64,000 nt of DNA, taken from contig JAEOAD010000025.1 in NCBI GenBank assembly GCA_036365145.1, positions 27,351,001 through 27,415,000 of the forward strand. The letters are read 5' to 3'. The DNA comes from Orientallactaga sibirica. Taxonomy: Eukaryota > Chordata > Mammalia > Rodentia > Dipodidae. Shown one piece after another: positions 30,501 to 44,118 of this stretch. The position numbers were made by a program, and so were the translations under genes. Every line of letters starts with the position of its first letter. The stretch's first letter is position 1. A model generated the notes under the pieces. That model did not search any database. It was given only the letters and a program-made list of their open reading frames with translations, and was not told where the DNA came from.

Positions 30501-33500
30501 GTGTTAGGATTAAATGGAAGGTTTTGAGCACACCCTCCCACTGAGCTACAATCCCAGCCCTGATCTCTTCATGGAAACTTGTTGGTTAGAGGAGTGAGAG
30601 ACAAGGTTTGCACTTTTTGGGCAAGCTTAGGAAGCTGCCTAAACCTAAACCAGGTGCACACCTTTAATCCCAGCACCTGGGGAGACTGAGGTTAGGAGGG
30701 TCATCATGAGTTCTAGGTCAGCCTGGGCTAGAGTGAAACCCTGCTTCAAAACACCAAAATAAAGCTGGGCGTGTTGATACATGCCTTTAATCCCAGCACT
30801 CGGGAGGCAGAGGTAGGAGGATCACCATGAGTTCGAGGCCACCCTGAGACTACAGAGTGAATTCCAGGTCAGCCTGGACCAGAGTGAGACCCTACCTCGA
30901 AAAACCAAAAAAAGCAAAATAAATAAATAAAATAAAATAAAATAAAATAAAATAAAATAAAATAAAATAAAATTGCTCTCCTAGCAACATAAAGCAACTG
31001 TCAGCTATCGTCTCAGTGAGAGAGTCTGCCCAGAAGGCCAAGACCACAAAACAAGTCTTTTCTCACAACCTGTAGTGCCTCCCTCCACTGGTTTACGCAG
31101 ATCCAGACTCAACCCTAGGGGCCAGGGCAGGACCAGGCTCTTACCCTTGAACAAAACCCAAGTTGTGCTAGCAAGGGAGAAGGCAGAAAAAAACTGCTGG
31201 GTGGCACCTGCCAGGGTCTGCCACAAACCTGTATGACTAGGTGGATCCAGCCATGTGAAGGGTGGGGGAGGAGTGATCCTGGCCAGGCGGAGGAGGAATG
31301 TGGTGGCCAGGTCCCTGTGGGTGGACCTGTGGGTGAAGGGCTGCATAGTATGAAATCACTGCAGAAGATGCCAGGGGCCAGGTCTCCAGGGCCATTTGTT
31401 GTTGTTGTTTTCGAGGTAGGGTCTCCCTCTAGCCCAGGCTGACCTGGTATTCACTATGTAATCTCAGGCTGGTCTGGAACTCAGGGATCCTCCTACCTCT
31501 GTCTCCCAAGTGCTGGAATTAAAGGCGTGTGCTACCATGCCCAGCTCCAGGGTCTTTTAAAAATTTTATTTATTGGGCTGGAGAGATGGCTTAGTGGTTA
31601 AACGCTTGCCTGTGAAGCCTAAGGATCCCAGTTCGAGGCTCGATTCTCCAGGACCCACGTAAGCCAGATGCATAAGGGGGCACATGCATCTGGAGTTCGT
31701 TTGCAGTGGCTAGAGGCCCTGGCCCATGCCTCTCTCTCTCTCTCTCTCTTTCTGTATCTATTTCTGTCAAATAAATAAATAAATCAAATAAATAAATAAA
31801 TAAATAATAAAAATATATTTTTAAAATGTATTTATTTATTTATTTGAGAAAGGAGAGAGAGAGAGTGAGTGTGCCAGGGCCTCCAGCCACTGCAAACGAA
31901 TTCCAGAGGCATGAGCCATCTGTGCATCTGGCTTACGTGGGACCTGGAAAATGGAACCTGGGTCCTTAGGCTTTACAGGCAAGCGGCTTAAGCACTAAGC
32001 CATCCCTTCAGCCCTCCGGGGTCTTTTGAGCACATCAAAAGGTTTGTATTTTACCCACCAAGTGTAGTAGCAGAAAGGAATTGAATGGTTTGAGGCAAGA
32101 AGAGTCATGACCCACTTTATGCTTTTACAAGATCACCCTAGTGGCCTGGTGAAAATTGGAGGTAGGTGACGGGTAAGAGAGGAAGTAGGACAACTAGTTG
32201 GAAGGTTTTAGTTGGGAAGTTAGTTCGACCCCAGCTCTGCAATGACAATGACATATTCTAGTCCCAGTGAAGTGATTTTGGGGACTGGGAGGACACTGGA
32301 GATGGGGAGAGGGTAAGGAGCTGGGGTTTGCTTTGCTGATCATTGGTCAACCAGTTCCTCCACGCAGAATCTTGTTCTCTGAGCTACCATCTGCACCGCC
32401 TAACAACACTTACTCATCCCTCAGTCCAGGCTGACACGTCACCTCCTTTGTCCAGCCTTCCCCAGCCCCACCCCTCCCTGCAGAAATGCCCACACCCCTC
32501 CTTGGCTCCATAGCTCTCCTTCCTTCCCTCCTCTCTCACCCCTCCCTGGGACACTGAGAATGTCTGTCTGTCTGTCCTGTGGTCGTCATTTGTTTACTTG
32601 TCTGTCTCCCCGGATTATGAGCTTTGAGGAGCTCACTGTCTCCTTGCAGAGACCGCAGGGAGACGCATGGGAAACTTCTGCAACCTACAGCCATAGGTGA
32701 TTAAGGGATCCCATGTGGGAGGACACTGTGTCAAAGGACAGGAGAGATCCAGGAAGGGGGGCTCTGAGACCCTGTGTAGCAGTGCATGTGCCCAGAACTG
32801 TTCTTTTGGTTTTTCGAGGTAATGTAGTCTAAGGCTGGCCTTGAACTCACTCAGATATATATATATATATATATGATAAATACTTTTTGTTTTTTTTTTT
32901 TTGTTTTTCAGGGTAGGGACTCACTCTAGCACAGGCTGACCTGGAATTCACTATGCAGGCTCAGGGTGGCCTAGAATTCACAGTGAATCTCCTACCTCTG
33001 CCTCCAAAGTGTTGGGATTAAAAAGGTGTGCCACCACGTCCAGCTTGTTTAAAATATTTTATTTATTTATTGGAGGGAGGGAGGGAGGGAGGGAGAGAGA
33101 AAGCACATGCTTTTAATCCCAACACTCAAGAGGCAGAGGTAGGAGGATCACCCTAAGCTGGAGGCCACCCTGAGACCCTGAGACTACATAGTGAATTCCA
33201 GGTCAGCCTGCACTAGAATGAGACCCTACCTCAACAACAAAAAAACAACAAAAAGAATAGGTATGCCAGAGCCTCCAGCCACTGCAAACAAAGTCCAGAC
33301 ACATGCACCACCATGTGGCACCACCATGTGCATCTGGAGAATCAAACCTGGGTCCTTAGGCTTTGCAGACTAGCACCTTAACCCCTAAACCATCTCTGTA
33401 GGCCTGCTTCCTTACTTCGCCTCTCCACTCTTGGCTCTCCCGACAGGCTTGGGAGCCCTAGGCTGGGGGACCTCCCCTCATATCCGCTGTGCCAGTCTTC

Positions 33501-35102
33501 TGTTGGTCCCCAAGATGCTGGGCAAAGAGGGCAGGCTCTTTGTTTTGGGATATGCGTTGGCTGCCATCTATGCAGGTGAGTGTGTGTCCCCGAGTGCCAT
33601 TGATGACACCAACACAGTGACTATGGGTGACTCATCCAATGGGGACCAGAAGGGTGGGTGAAGGAGAAAAATGTGGAGGCTCACTCTGTGTCCCTGAAAG
33701 ACCCATCTCTGAGCCTCCTCAGTTTCAGTGGAGAACGTGAAGGGTTGAACAAGATCTCTTCGGTGCTTGCCTGGGGCCCGTCGTGGCACAGTTCCAGAAG
33801 GTGGTCTATTGGGTCACCTGCGTGTAGAAAGAGCCCAGGGTGGATCTGAGAAGGGACTGACCATGCAGGGAAGTGACCACTGCACCTCTTCTGCTAGGGC
33901 CAGCAGCCAATCTGAAGCACAACCTCAACGAAGTGATCGCCTCGCTGGGCTGCACAGTGGAGCTGCAGATCAACAATACCCGCGCGGCCTGGCGCACCTC
34001 CACAGCTCCCTTGCGGGCGGTGTTCAAGGAACTGCTGGTGAGGAAGGACCCTGCACAAGCTGAGCCTGGGCCATTTTCCCTGGGGCCAAGTTGGCTTGAA
34101 GGAGTAGATGGTATTTCCAGTCTCTCAGTGAGCTGGCATGGTTTTTTTTTTTTTTTTTTTTTTTGCAGAACTGCCTCCGAATGTTACAGAACCTGCTTTG
34201 GTTTGGGGGTGCCAAATGTCTTGACACCCCCACTATCCGGACAGATGAAATTTCCTTGAAATTTCTTTGAAACCCAAGTAGGCAGGACTCAGGGCTGTTG
34301 AATTAGAATGTGAGGAAATTGGCAGCCTTAGCCTTTGGCAACTTGGGGATTAGGGAGTTGGGGGGTATGGGAGAGCTAGGGACTAGGGTCTGGGGAGTGT
34401 TAGATGGAGAGTCGGGGAGGGGACAAAAGGGTTTGGAGTGGGAGGTATTCAGATGGCGCAATGATCTGAGAGATTAGTGCTGCGGGCTGAAGTCTAGGGT
34501 TACAGAGAACCACTGAGCAGTAAAAGTCCTGGAGGGGTAGCCTGAAGGAAAGCTGGGGCCAGGGAACTAAGCAGGGAAGCTACGGTGGGCTGCAGAGATG
34601 GTTTCGTGGTTAGAGTGCTTGCCTGCAAAGCCTAAGGACTCAGGTTCAATTCCCTAGTACCCACATAAGTCAGATACACAAGGTGGTGCATGTGTCTGGA
34701 GTTTGTTTGCAGTGGCTAGAGGTCCTGCTATACCCATTCTCTCTCTCTCAAAAAAAAATAATAATAATAATTGGTTATTTTTTTTTTTTTTTTTTTCTGA
34801 GGTAGGGTCTTACTCTAGCCCAGGCTGACCTGGAATTCACTATGTAGTCTCAGGTGGCCTTGAACTCATGGAGATCCTCCTACCTCTGCCTCCCAAGTGC
34901 TGGGATTAAAGGTGTGCACCAGGGCTAGAGAGATGGCTTAGTGGTTAAGGCCTTTGCCTGCAAAGCCAAAAGATCCCAGTTTGATTCTCCAGGACCCACG
35001 TAAGCCTGATACACACATTCTCTTTCTGTCATAAATAATAAAATATTTTTAAAGGTGTGCGCCACCACACCCTCCTCAAATTATATGTATATATACATAT
35101 AC

Positions 35103-35154
<52 letters not shown>

Positions 35155-37795
35155 CCTGGAATTCACTATGTAGTCTCAGGGTAGCCTCAAACTCACAGCG
35201 ATCCTCCTACCTCTGCCTCTCAAGTGCTGGTATCAAAGGTGTGCGCCATCACGCCCTATGAAAAAAATTTTTTAAGACATGGGGAGCTAGGGAAAGGCGA
35301 GAGGGAGAGGCTATGTCTCAGTCTTAGTTCCCAGTAGGCCTGGGTGAGTAACCCCAAACTTGGCATGCTTGGAGGGCACTGGACACTCCAACCCCATCCC
35401 CTCTCTCTCCTCCCTCCCCTCTGACCCCAGAGCAGCAAAGAGACACTGGAAGCAGACACTCAGAACATCTCCACCTTCTTCGAGGACTTGGACGCGCAGG
35501 TGAAGAGTGAGATGGGCTACTCTGAGGAGGACAGCGTGGTCGCAGAGGAAACTGCCCCACGCGCAAAGACACAGGGAGAGCCCCGAGCCGGGCTCCACCT
35601 GTCCACACAGAAGATGTATGAGCTGAAGACCAAGCTGCGCTGCTCCTGTGAGGAGCGTCCTGGGCAAGACGGGCTAGGGCAGGCTATGGGGCCAGCTCCA
35701 ATCAGGGCATGGGAACCCCCAACACCTCTTGCCTTCCCCACAGATGTGGTCAATCAGGCTATACTCAGCTGCCAGCGCTGGTTTGACCAAAAGCACAAGC
35801 AGTGCATGCAACACGTCAGGGTCCCACTCCTGAACCATCTGCTCTGCCTGCCAATGAAGTTCAAGTTCTTCTGTGGCATTGCCAAGGGTCAGCGCATAAG
35901 CAATAAGAGGGGTAGGGTGTCTCCAGGGTTAGGGAGCCAAGTCCCTGGTGGCCAGGATGGGTGTAAGACAGGAAAGTAACCAGCCGGGGAGGGTACGGAC
36001 TCTAAGCACACCTACTGCCAGGGCCTCTAGCTACTGCAAGCAAACCCCAGACATACGCACCACCTTGTGCATCTGGCTTTACATGGGAACTGGGGAATTG
36101 AACCTGGGTCCTTTGGCTTTGCAGGCAAGTGCCTTAACCACTAAGCCATCTCTCCAGCCCCCATGTAGGGTTTTTTAAAACGCCTTTAATCCCACGGGAG
36201 GCATGATAGGAGGATCGCCGAGAGTTCGAGGCCACCCTGAGACTACATAGTGAATTCCAGGTCAGCCTGGACCAGAGGAAAAACCAAAAAAAAAAAAAAA
36301 AAAAAAAAAAAACGTAACAGGATGATGCGTGTGGAGTTCTAACTGAAGTGGCACGCAGAAGAACTGCTCTAGAAACTCTGGATGCCATTATTATTTGTTA
36401 TGGTTAAGGTCAGATGAAAATTTAAAAAAAAAAAATCCTGGGGGGGGTGCAGCATCAGGCCTTATTCCTGAACGGAAGAGTTTGAGGCTAGCAGAAAGGG
36501 TAGTGGAAGCAGTGGAGAGCTCATGGGTGAAGCTGCTCACAGGAGAGCGGCCAGGCCAGGCAGGCCAGGCATGGGGAGGCCCTAACTTGACTGTTATTGA
36601 CAGTGATGGAGGTCTGGTGCCGCAGCCGTATCCCAGTGGAAGGCAACTTTGGGCAAACCTATGACTCCCTCAACCAGTCTATTCATGGTCTGGATGAGGA
36701 ATTTTCAGCCAATATTGACATTAAGGTAGGGATGGGAGGGGAAGGACAGACCAGCGAGAAGCCCAAAAAGGGAGGGGAAGAGGAGGGGGATTGGTGTAGG
36801 TACTGGGGGACAGCAGTATGTGTGTGGGGGGTCATGTCCGTCTGTGGTATGCTTGGGGATGGAATGGTCAACCGGGTTTGAGATGGCGTCAGCTTATGGA
36901 GGTTCAGAGGGTGGTAAGCGGATAAAGTGACAACTCCTGAATGTCCTGGGACAATCATGGGCAGGAGTGGGGTACCAGTGGAAATGGGTCACTAAGTGGA
37001 AGGCTCTTGCGTGTAGCCAAGCTGTAGCACGCACGCACGCATGCACACACACACACACACACACACACACGTATGTACGTACCTTCCTCAGGAAGAGAAG
37101 CAGGCGGCAGTGCTGGGTGTCAACACGAGCTGGGAGCATGTGAGCACAGAGATTCGGGACTACGTGCAACAGCAGGAGACCCGGATGGAGTGGGGCCTGG
37201 AGCTGCTGCGTGTTCTGCTGTCCTGCAGCTTCCTGCTGATCCTCCACGCGTGAGCCTCAAGCCCCACCTGCTGCCCCCTTCTTTCACCCTAGATGGGAGC
37301 CCTGCTTCAAGGGAAGCTACGAGAAGTGCAGAGCCCACCTCTGACTTGGGCTCTGAGCACCATTTGCTTCTAATGTTGTCTTTTTCTATTAAGTTGGGCT
37401 TGTTATTTGTACAGTTAAAAGGACATGTAGGGCCAGGCGTGTGGCGCACGCCTTTAATCCCAGCACTCGGGAGGCAGAGGTAGGAGGATCGCCGAGAGTT
37501 CGAGGCCACCCTGAGACTACATAGTTAATTCCAGGTCAGCCTGAGCCAGAGTGAGACCCTACCTCGAAAAACCAAAAAAAAAAAAAGGACATGTAGGGGC
37601 TGGAGAGATGGCTTAGTGGTTAAGGCACACTTTGCCTGCAAAGCCAAAGGACCCAGGTTCGAGTCCCCAGGACCCACATAAACCAGATGCACAGAGTGGT
37701 GCACGCTTCTGGAGTTAGGTTACAGTGACTAGAGGCCCTAATGCACCCATTCTCTCTGTCCCTCTGCCTCTTTCTTTCTCTTTGTCGCTTTCAAA

Positions 37796-37834
<39 letters not shown>

Positions 37835-39575
37835 ACAAATAACAGCCAGGCATGGTGGCACACGCCTTTAATCCCAGCACTTGGGAGGCAGAGGTAGGAG
37901 GATTACGGTGAGTTCGAGGCCACCCTGAGATTACATAGTGAATTCCAGGTCAGCCTGGGCTAGAGCGAAACCCTACCTTGAAAACAAAACAAAATAAATA
38001 AATAATAAAAAGGACATGTGGACAATAAATAAATAACAAAAAGGACATTTGTAAGCAGAAATGTTCCCAATGTTTCTTCCATCTTTTTTTTTTGACCATG
38101 CTAATTTTTTTTTTATTTATTGACAACAAAATATACTTACATACAAAAGGTGAATAGTATTTCCCTTCCTCCCCATTCCCCTCCACCCCCATTCCCTCCT
38201 CTCTCCATTAAGAACTTTTCCACTCTGGTTTTCATATCTCCCTCCCTGACCTCTCCATTAGTCTCAGGGTGTCTCTTTTTAATTTGATGTCATCATCTTT
38301 TACTTCTATATGTCATCATCTTTTACTTCTATTCTTCCATCTTAAAAGCCAACTGGGCTGGAGAGATGGCTTAGTGGTTAAAGTGTTTGCCTGCGAAGCC
38401 TAAGGACCCCAGTTCGATTCTCCAGGTCCCATGTAAGCCAGATGCACATGGTGGCACATGCGTCTGGAGTTCGTTTGCAGTGGCTAGAGGCCCTGGCGTG
38501 CCCATTTCTCTCTCTCTCTCTCTCCCTCTCTCTAATAAATAATTAAATAAAATAAATTTTAAAAAATCATATTAAAAAAAATTATTTATTTATTTGCAAA
38601 CAGAGAGAGAGATAGAAGAGAGGCAGACAGAGAGAGAATGGGCACACCAGGGCCTCCAGCCACTGCAAATGAACTCCAGATTCATGAGCATCTGGCTTAC
38701 GTGGGTCTTGGAGAATTGAACCGGGACCCTTTGGCTTCACAGGCAAACACCTTAACCACTAAGCCATTTCTCCAGCCCCAAAAATGTCATCTTCAAAAAA
38801 AAAAAAAAAAAAGCCAACCATCTTCATTTACCTGTCTCCGTCAGCCTTTATCCAGCACTGCTATTTTTTTACACTTAGCTTTGACTTTTTTTTTCCGCCC
38901 TTCATAGTCCCCTTGGCTCTGACTTTGTGCCATTTTTATCATCCAGTTTTGCTTTCGTTCTTTCCTTCCTGCTGCGTTGGCAGCTACTTTCCCTCCACCT
39001 AGAAACAAAGTCCTCAACTCCACCCAGCCTGGTGCCCAGCTGGGCTGCCCTGGCCCTACTTTGCTCACTCCCTACTGACTTATGGACCCTCACAGTCCCT
39101 TTGCCACCCTCTCCATCCCTTCAGTGCCCCAGATGGGCCAGAGCTAGGCAAGAGGAGCCAGCCACAGGGGCCCTGCTGTCCATCTGTGTGACCCCGCATG
39201 AATGATTATACAAGCACCCAGGCTCCCAACGGGGAGCATAAGACAAAGGAGCCATTGTCTTGCCCTCAAGACACTTCTGCTCTAGTTGAAGCGGAGAAGA
39301 GAAACAACCACGAGTCAGGGCTAGCTCAAGGGCCCTACAACGACGATGGCAGGTGTGGGAGCTAAGGAGGTGACCCTGTGGTGGTCATATCTAGACTCCA
39401 AAAGGCTGAAGGTGGGAGATGTACTCAAGGAAAGGAAGGGTAAGCAGGGCGTGGTGGCACACACCTTTAATCCCAGCACTCAGGAGGCAGAGGCAGGAGG
39501 ATTGCCAAGAGTTCAAGGCCACCCTGAGACTACAGAGTGAATTCCAGGTCAGCCTGAGCTAGAGTGAGACCTTAC

Positions 39576-39609
<34 letters not shown>

Positions 39610-42600
39610 AAAAGAAAGGAAGGGTGGAGGACTGAGCCAACCAAAGAGGGCATGACCAGAATAATCTGGAAGGCCCTTTTGGAAGGCTCTGAACTGGGGG
39701 CAGTTGCAGGGTGGACTGAGGCTGCAATCCCAGAGGCCAGGCTGGATGAGAGGTTAGGGAGCCTGGCTCCGGGGGGGGCAGGGGGCAGGGTAAGATGGCC
39801 TGACATGAAGGGAAGAAGTGAAGCCGATCCCGGAGCCTGCGTGGGGAAGGGAGGAGGAAAAACGCAGTGTCGAATGTCACTTTCAGACTTTCAACCAGGG
39901 TGTAGTCACTCCCTGAAGGGACTGAGCGCAGGGGAGGAGGGCAGGCCCCAGCCTAGAAGCCCAAACACTGCAGCCGTAGGTCTTGCCACAAGGGGGCGCT
40001 CCCAGTCTGCCTTTACATGTCTATTTTTATTTTGTTTTATATTATTTTCATTTTTATTTTTTAGTTTTTCAAGGTAGGGTCTCACTGTAGCCCAGGCGGA
40101 CCTGGAATTCACTATGTAGACTCAGGGTGGCCTCGAACTCATGGTGATCCTCCTACCTCTGCCTCCCAAGTGCTGGGATTAAAGGCATGTGCCACCCCGC
40201 CCAGTCACATTTTTTATCTTTTTTTTTTCTTTTTTTTGTTTTTCGAGATAGGGTCTCACTCTAGTCCAGGCTGACCTGGAATTCACCATGTAGTCTCAGG
40301 GTGGCCTCGAACTCACAGAGATCTTCCTACCTCTGCCTCCTGAGTGCTGGGATGAAAGGCATGCACCACCATGCCCGGCTCACATTTTTATCTTAACAAT
40401 TTTACAGGTTCTCACAACCAATAGCCTTGAAATTTGTTTTTTCACTTTACAGAGTTTAATATAGTTTCAGTCTTCAACATATTTCCACCATTGTTCTTTC
40501 TTTTTTTTTCTAGATTTTATTTTATTTCTTTATTTATTAGAGACAGAGAGAGGGGGAGAGGGGAAAAGACAGAGAGAGAGAGAAAAGGAGAATGGGCACA
40601 CCAGAGCCTCTAGCCACTGCAAATGAACTCCAGATGCATGTGCCATCATGTGCATCTGGCTTACATGGGACCTGGAGAATTGAACCTGGGGGGTCCTTAG
40701 GCTTCACAGGCATGTGTCTTAACTGCTAAGCCATCTCTCTAGCCCCAATTGTTCCTTCTTAACTTTTTAAAAAAATATTTATATTTATTCATTTATTTGC
40801 AAGCAGAAAGAGACAGTGAGACAGAAAGAATGGGAGCACCAGGGCATCTATGAACTCTAATGAACTCTAGATGCATGCACCACTGCGCATCTGGCCTTAC
40901 ATGGGTACTGGGGAATCGAACCTGGATCATTAGGTTTATTTATTTATTTGACAAGAGAAAGAGGTAGGGAGAGAGAGAGAAAAAAAGGGAATGAGCACAC
41001 CAGGGCGTCCGGCTGCTGTAAACAAACCCCAGACACATGTGCCACCTTGTGTATCTGGCTTATGTGGGTCCTGGGGAATCGAACCTGGGTCATTAGGTTT
41101 TGCAGACAATCGCCTTTTAACCAATGAGTCATCTCTCCAGCCCCACAACGGTTTCTTCTTGGGATGTGGTACTTTGGGGGGGGGGGTTGGGATCACCTCC
41201 AGCAGAGCTTGGAGGTAGGGCCTTGAGAGGTGACTAGGGGAGCCATGGGGTCCTAGGTGACTGTTGGGGCCTGGCGGGCTCTCCAGCTTCTCTTTGCCTG
41301 TCTGCCCCTGCCTTACAAGCTGAACCCCACCTCCCCTGTGGTCTCCTGAGTGCTGGGCCTTCCACACAGGATGCTGCAGGGCAACTTGTGGTCAGAGGTG
41401 GGAAGAGAGACCCTGACCCAGGAGATGAAGACATCTCGGTCCATCCCCTCTGCAGGTCCTTCTCCTACATGGACAGATATAATGGGGACATCCGCTTTGA
41501 TAATGTCTACATCAGCACTTATTTCTGTCAGATTGATGAGCGCAGGAAGATGGCGGTGAGTGGGCTCAGGCCCGAGGCTGCCTCGCTGTGTTCTGCAAGG
41601 GCTTTGTTCTCCAGGAGGGCCCAGGGAACCCTCGAGGTTCTCGACCCTGTGGACTTTTCTCTCTCTCTTTTTGTTTTGGAGGTAGGGTCTTACTCTAGTC
41701 CAGGCTGACCTGGAATTCACTATGCAGTCTCAGGGTGGCCCCAACTCACAGTGATCCTCCTACCTCTGCCTCCCGAGTGCTGGGATTAAAGGCGTGCACC
41801 ACTATGTCTGGCTAACTCTTTTTTTTTTTTCCCCAGGGTAAACCTAGCTTGCTGCCGCTTCGCAAGGCAGAGAGGAAAGCTGTCATCTTCCCGTGCAGGC
41901 CCACCATCCAGGCCTCAGAAATGAAGAACGTGGTGAGGCTGGTGCAGGAGCAGGCCTTGGGGATGGCCAGGGAGGGTGTGCCTCTGAGGGTGGAGGGCAA
42001 AGGGCATGGGAGAATGTCCCTACCACAGGCAGGGAGCTCCGGGCCCTATGTGATGGCTTCCCCCAGGTAAGGGAGCTACTAGAGATACTGCCTGTCCTGC
42101 TGCTGCTGCTGGTGCTGTGTGGGCTCGACTGGGCACTCTACTCCATCTTTGACACCATCCGCCATCACTCCTTCCTGCAGTACTCCTTCCGCAGTGAGCC
42201 CACCCCACCCAAGCAGCCTCCTCTGCCCCCTTTCTGTGACCTTCCCCTCTCCAGGGGCCTCGGCGACCCCTTCACATTTACAACAGGGAGTGGTGAGGGG
42301 TGGGTAGGCCCTGGAAAGACCTGCCATGCCTCGAGCCCCATCCTCTCCTACCCCTTAATGCCAACTCTTTGCCGCTCGCTCCCCACCCCATCCCGACCTC
42401 AGGCAGTCATAAATTGGAGGTGAAGGTCGAGGGACACTCCATGCTCGCCCGGCTTCTTCGGAAAACCATTGGAGCCCTGAACACGTCCTCGGACACGGGG
42501 GTAGAGTCAGACAACATGCGTGAGTTATGCCGAAGGTTGGGAGTCCATGGAGTGGAGGGCTGGAACAGGACCAGGTGACAGTAAGGTTCAGTTAGGGGAC

Positions 42601-43455
42601 TGGGTATTGGGGATGAAGAGATGGGGATTGGGGAGCTTGAGTTGGAGAAATCAGAGCAAGGGATGAGCTCAGGTCAGAGAAGTCTGGGGCCTGGGGCTTG
42701 AGACCCAACCTCCTAGTGGCCTACAAAACTTTCTAACCGTCCATTAGAACTTTCTAAGCAGGGTGTGGTGGCACTCACCTTTAATCCCAGCCCTGGGGGA
42801 TGGGGGAAGGCTGAGGTAGGAGGATTGCATTTGAGGACATCCTGGGCTGCAGTTTCAGGTCGGCCTGGACTAGAGTGAGACCCTGCCACAAAGAGAAAAA
42901 CAAAGAACTTTCTGCCATGATGAAATCTTTCTTTCTTTCTTTTTTTTTTTTTTCAAGCTAAGGGTCTCACTCTAGCTCAGGCTGACCTGGAATTCACTAT
43001 GTAGTCTCAGGGTGGCCTTGAACTCATGACGATCCTCCTACCTTTGCCTCCCGAGTGCTGGGATTAAAGGCGTGCATCACCATGCCCAGCTCATGATGAA
43101 ATCTTTCAAGATGTGTACTCCATTAAGCAAACAGTCAGGGTGTGGGGTGGAGGAGGAGGGGCAGCTATGGGAAGGGTCAGGAAGGGAGGCAGGGGAATCA
43201 AACTGGAAGCCACCTCTGCTCCTCCTCCTGGGATAAGTTAAATCCAGGACTTTCCTAACCAACCTGCTAACAGCCTACCCCCTCCCTCAGCCTGCCTGCC
43301 CCAGCCAGTGGCTCTGGATGCCAGGGCCTACTGGACAGCCTCGCTGCCAATTGGCCTGCTAGTGTATCTCTGCCTCGCCCAGGCTTTTGGCTACCGACTC
43401 CGGAGGGTCATCACATCTTTCTTCTTCCCTAAGGTGAGCGCCCCCTTCAAGATGA

Positions 43456-43503
<48 letters not shown>

Positions 43504-44050
43504 CTCCCTACCAGCCCCATCTTTCTCCTTGGAGCTGTTGCGATCATTGAACTCCTCCTGACTCCAGCGAGAGAAGCAGAGGACCTTGTTCTTCTACAAT
43601 GAACTACTAAGGAAGAGAGCAGCTTTTAGCAAATTGAGGAGGGCCGCCATCATACGCCAGGCAAACCGGCAGAGAGCTCAGGTAAGTCTGCCAGCTCGTG
43701 GCTGGCCTGAAAACTGTCAGAGAGTGGCATCCCTTCAATCCCCCAGCACCCCCTAATGTCCCAGGCCTACAAAAGCCGAGTGGACCCGACAGGATGCAGT
43801 CTCCAGCATTCCACCCAACCTAACACTGAATCTTCAGGAAAAGAGCCATCAGGTCTGACAGTCTGCTTGACGGAAAATAAGAGGGGGCTCATCAGAAAGC
43901 GGGGGCCCAAGCTGGGCATGGTGGCGCACGCCTTTAATCCCAGCACCAGGGAGGCAGAGGTAGGAGGATCACCATGAGTTTGAGGCCACCCTGTGACTAT
44001 ATAGTGAATTCCAGGTCAGCCTGGGTTAAAGCAAGACCCTACCTCAGAAA

Positions 44051-44118
<68 letters not shown>

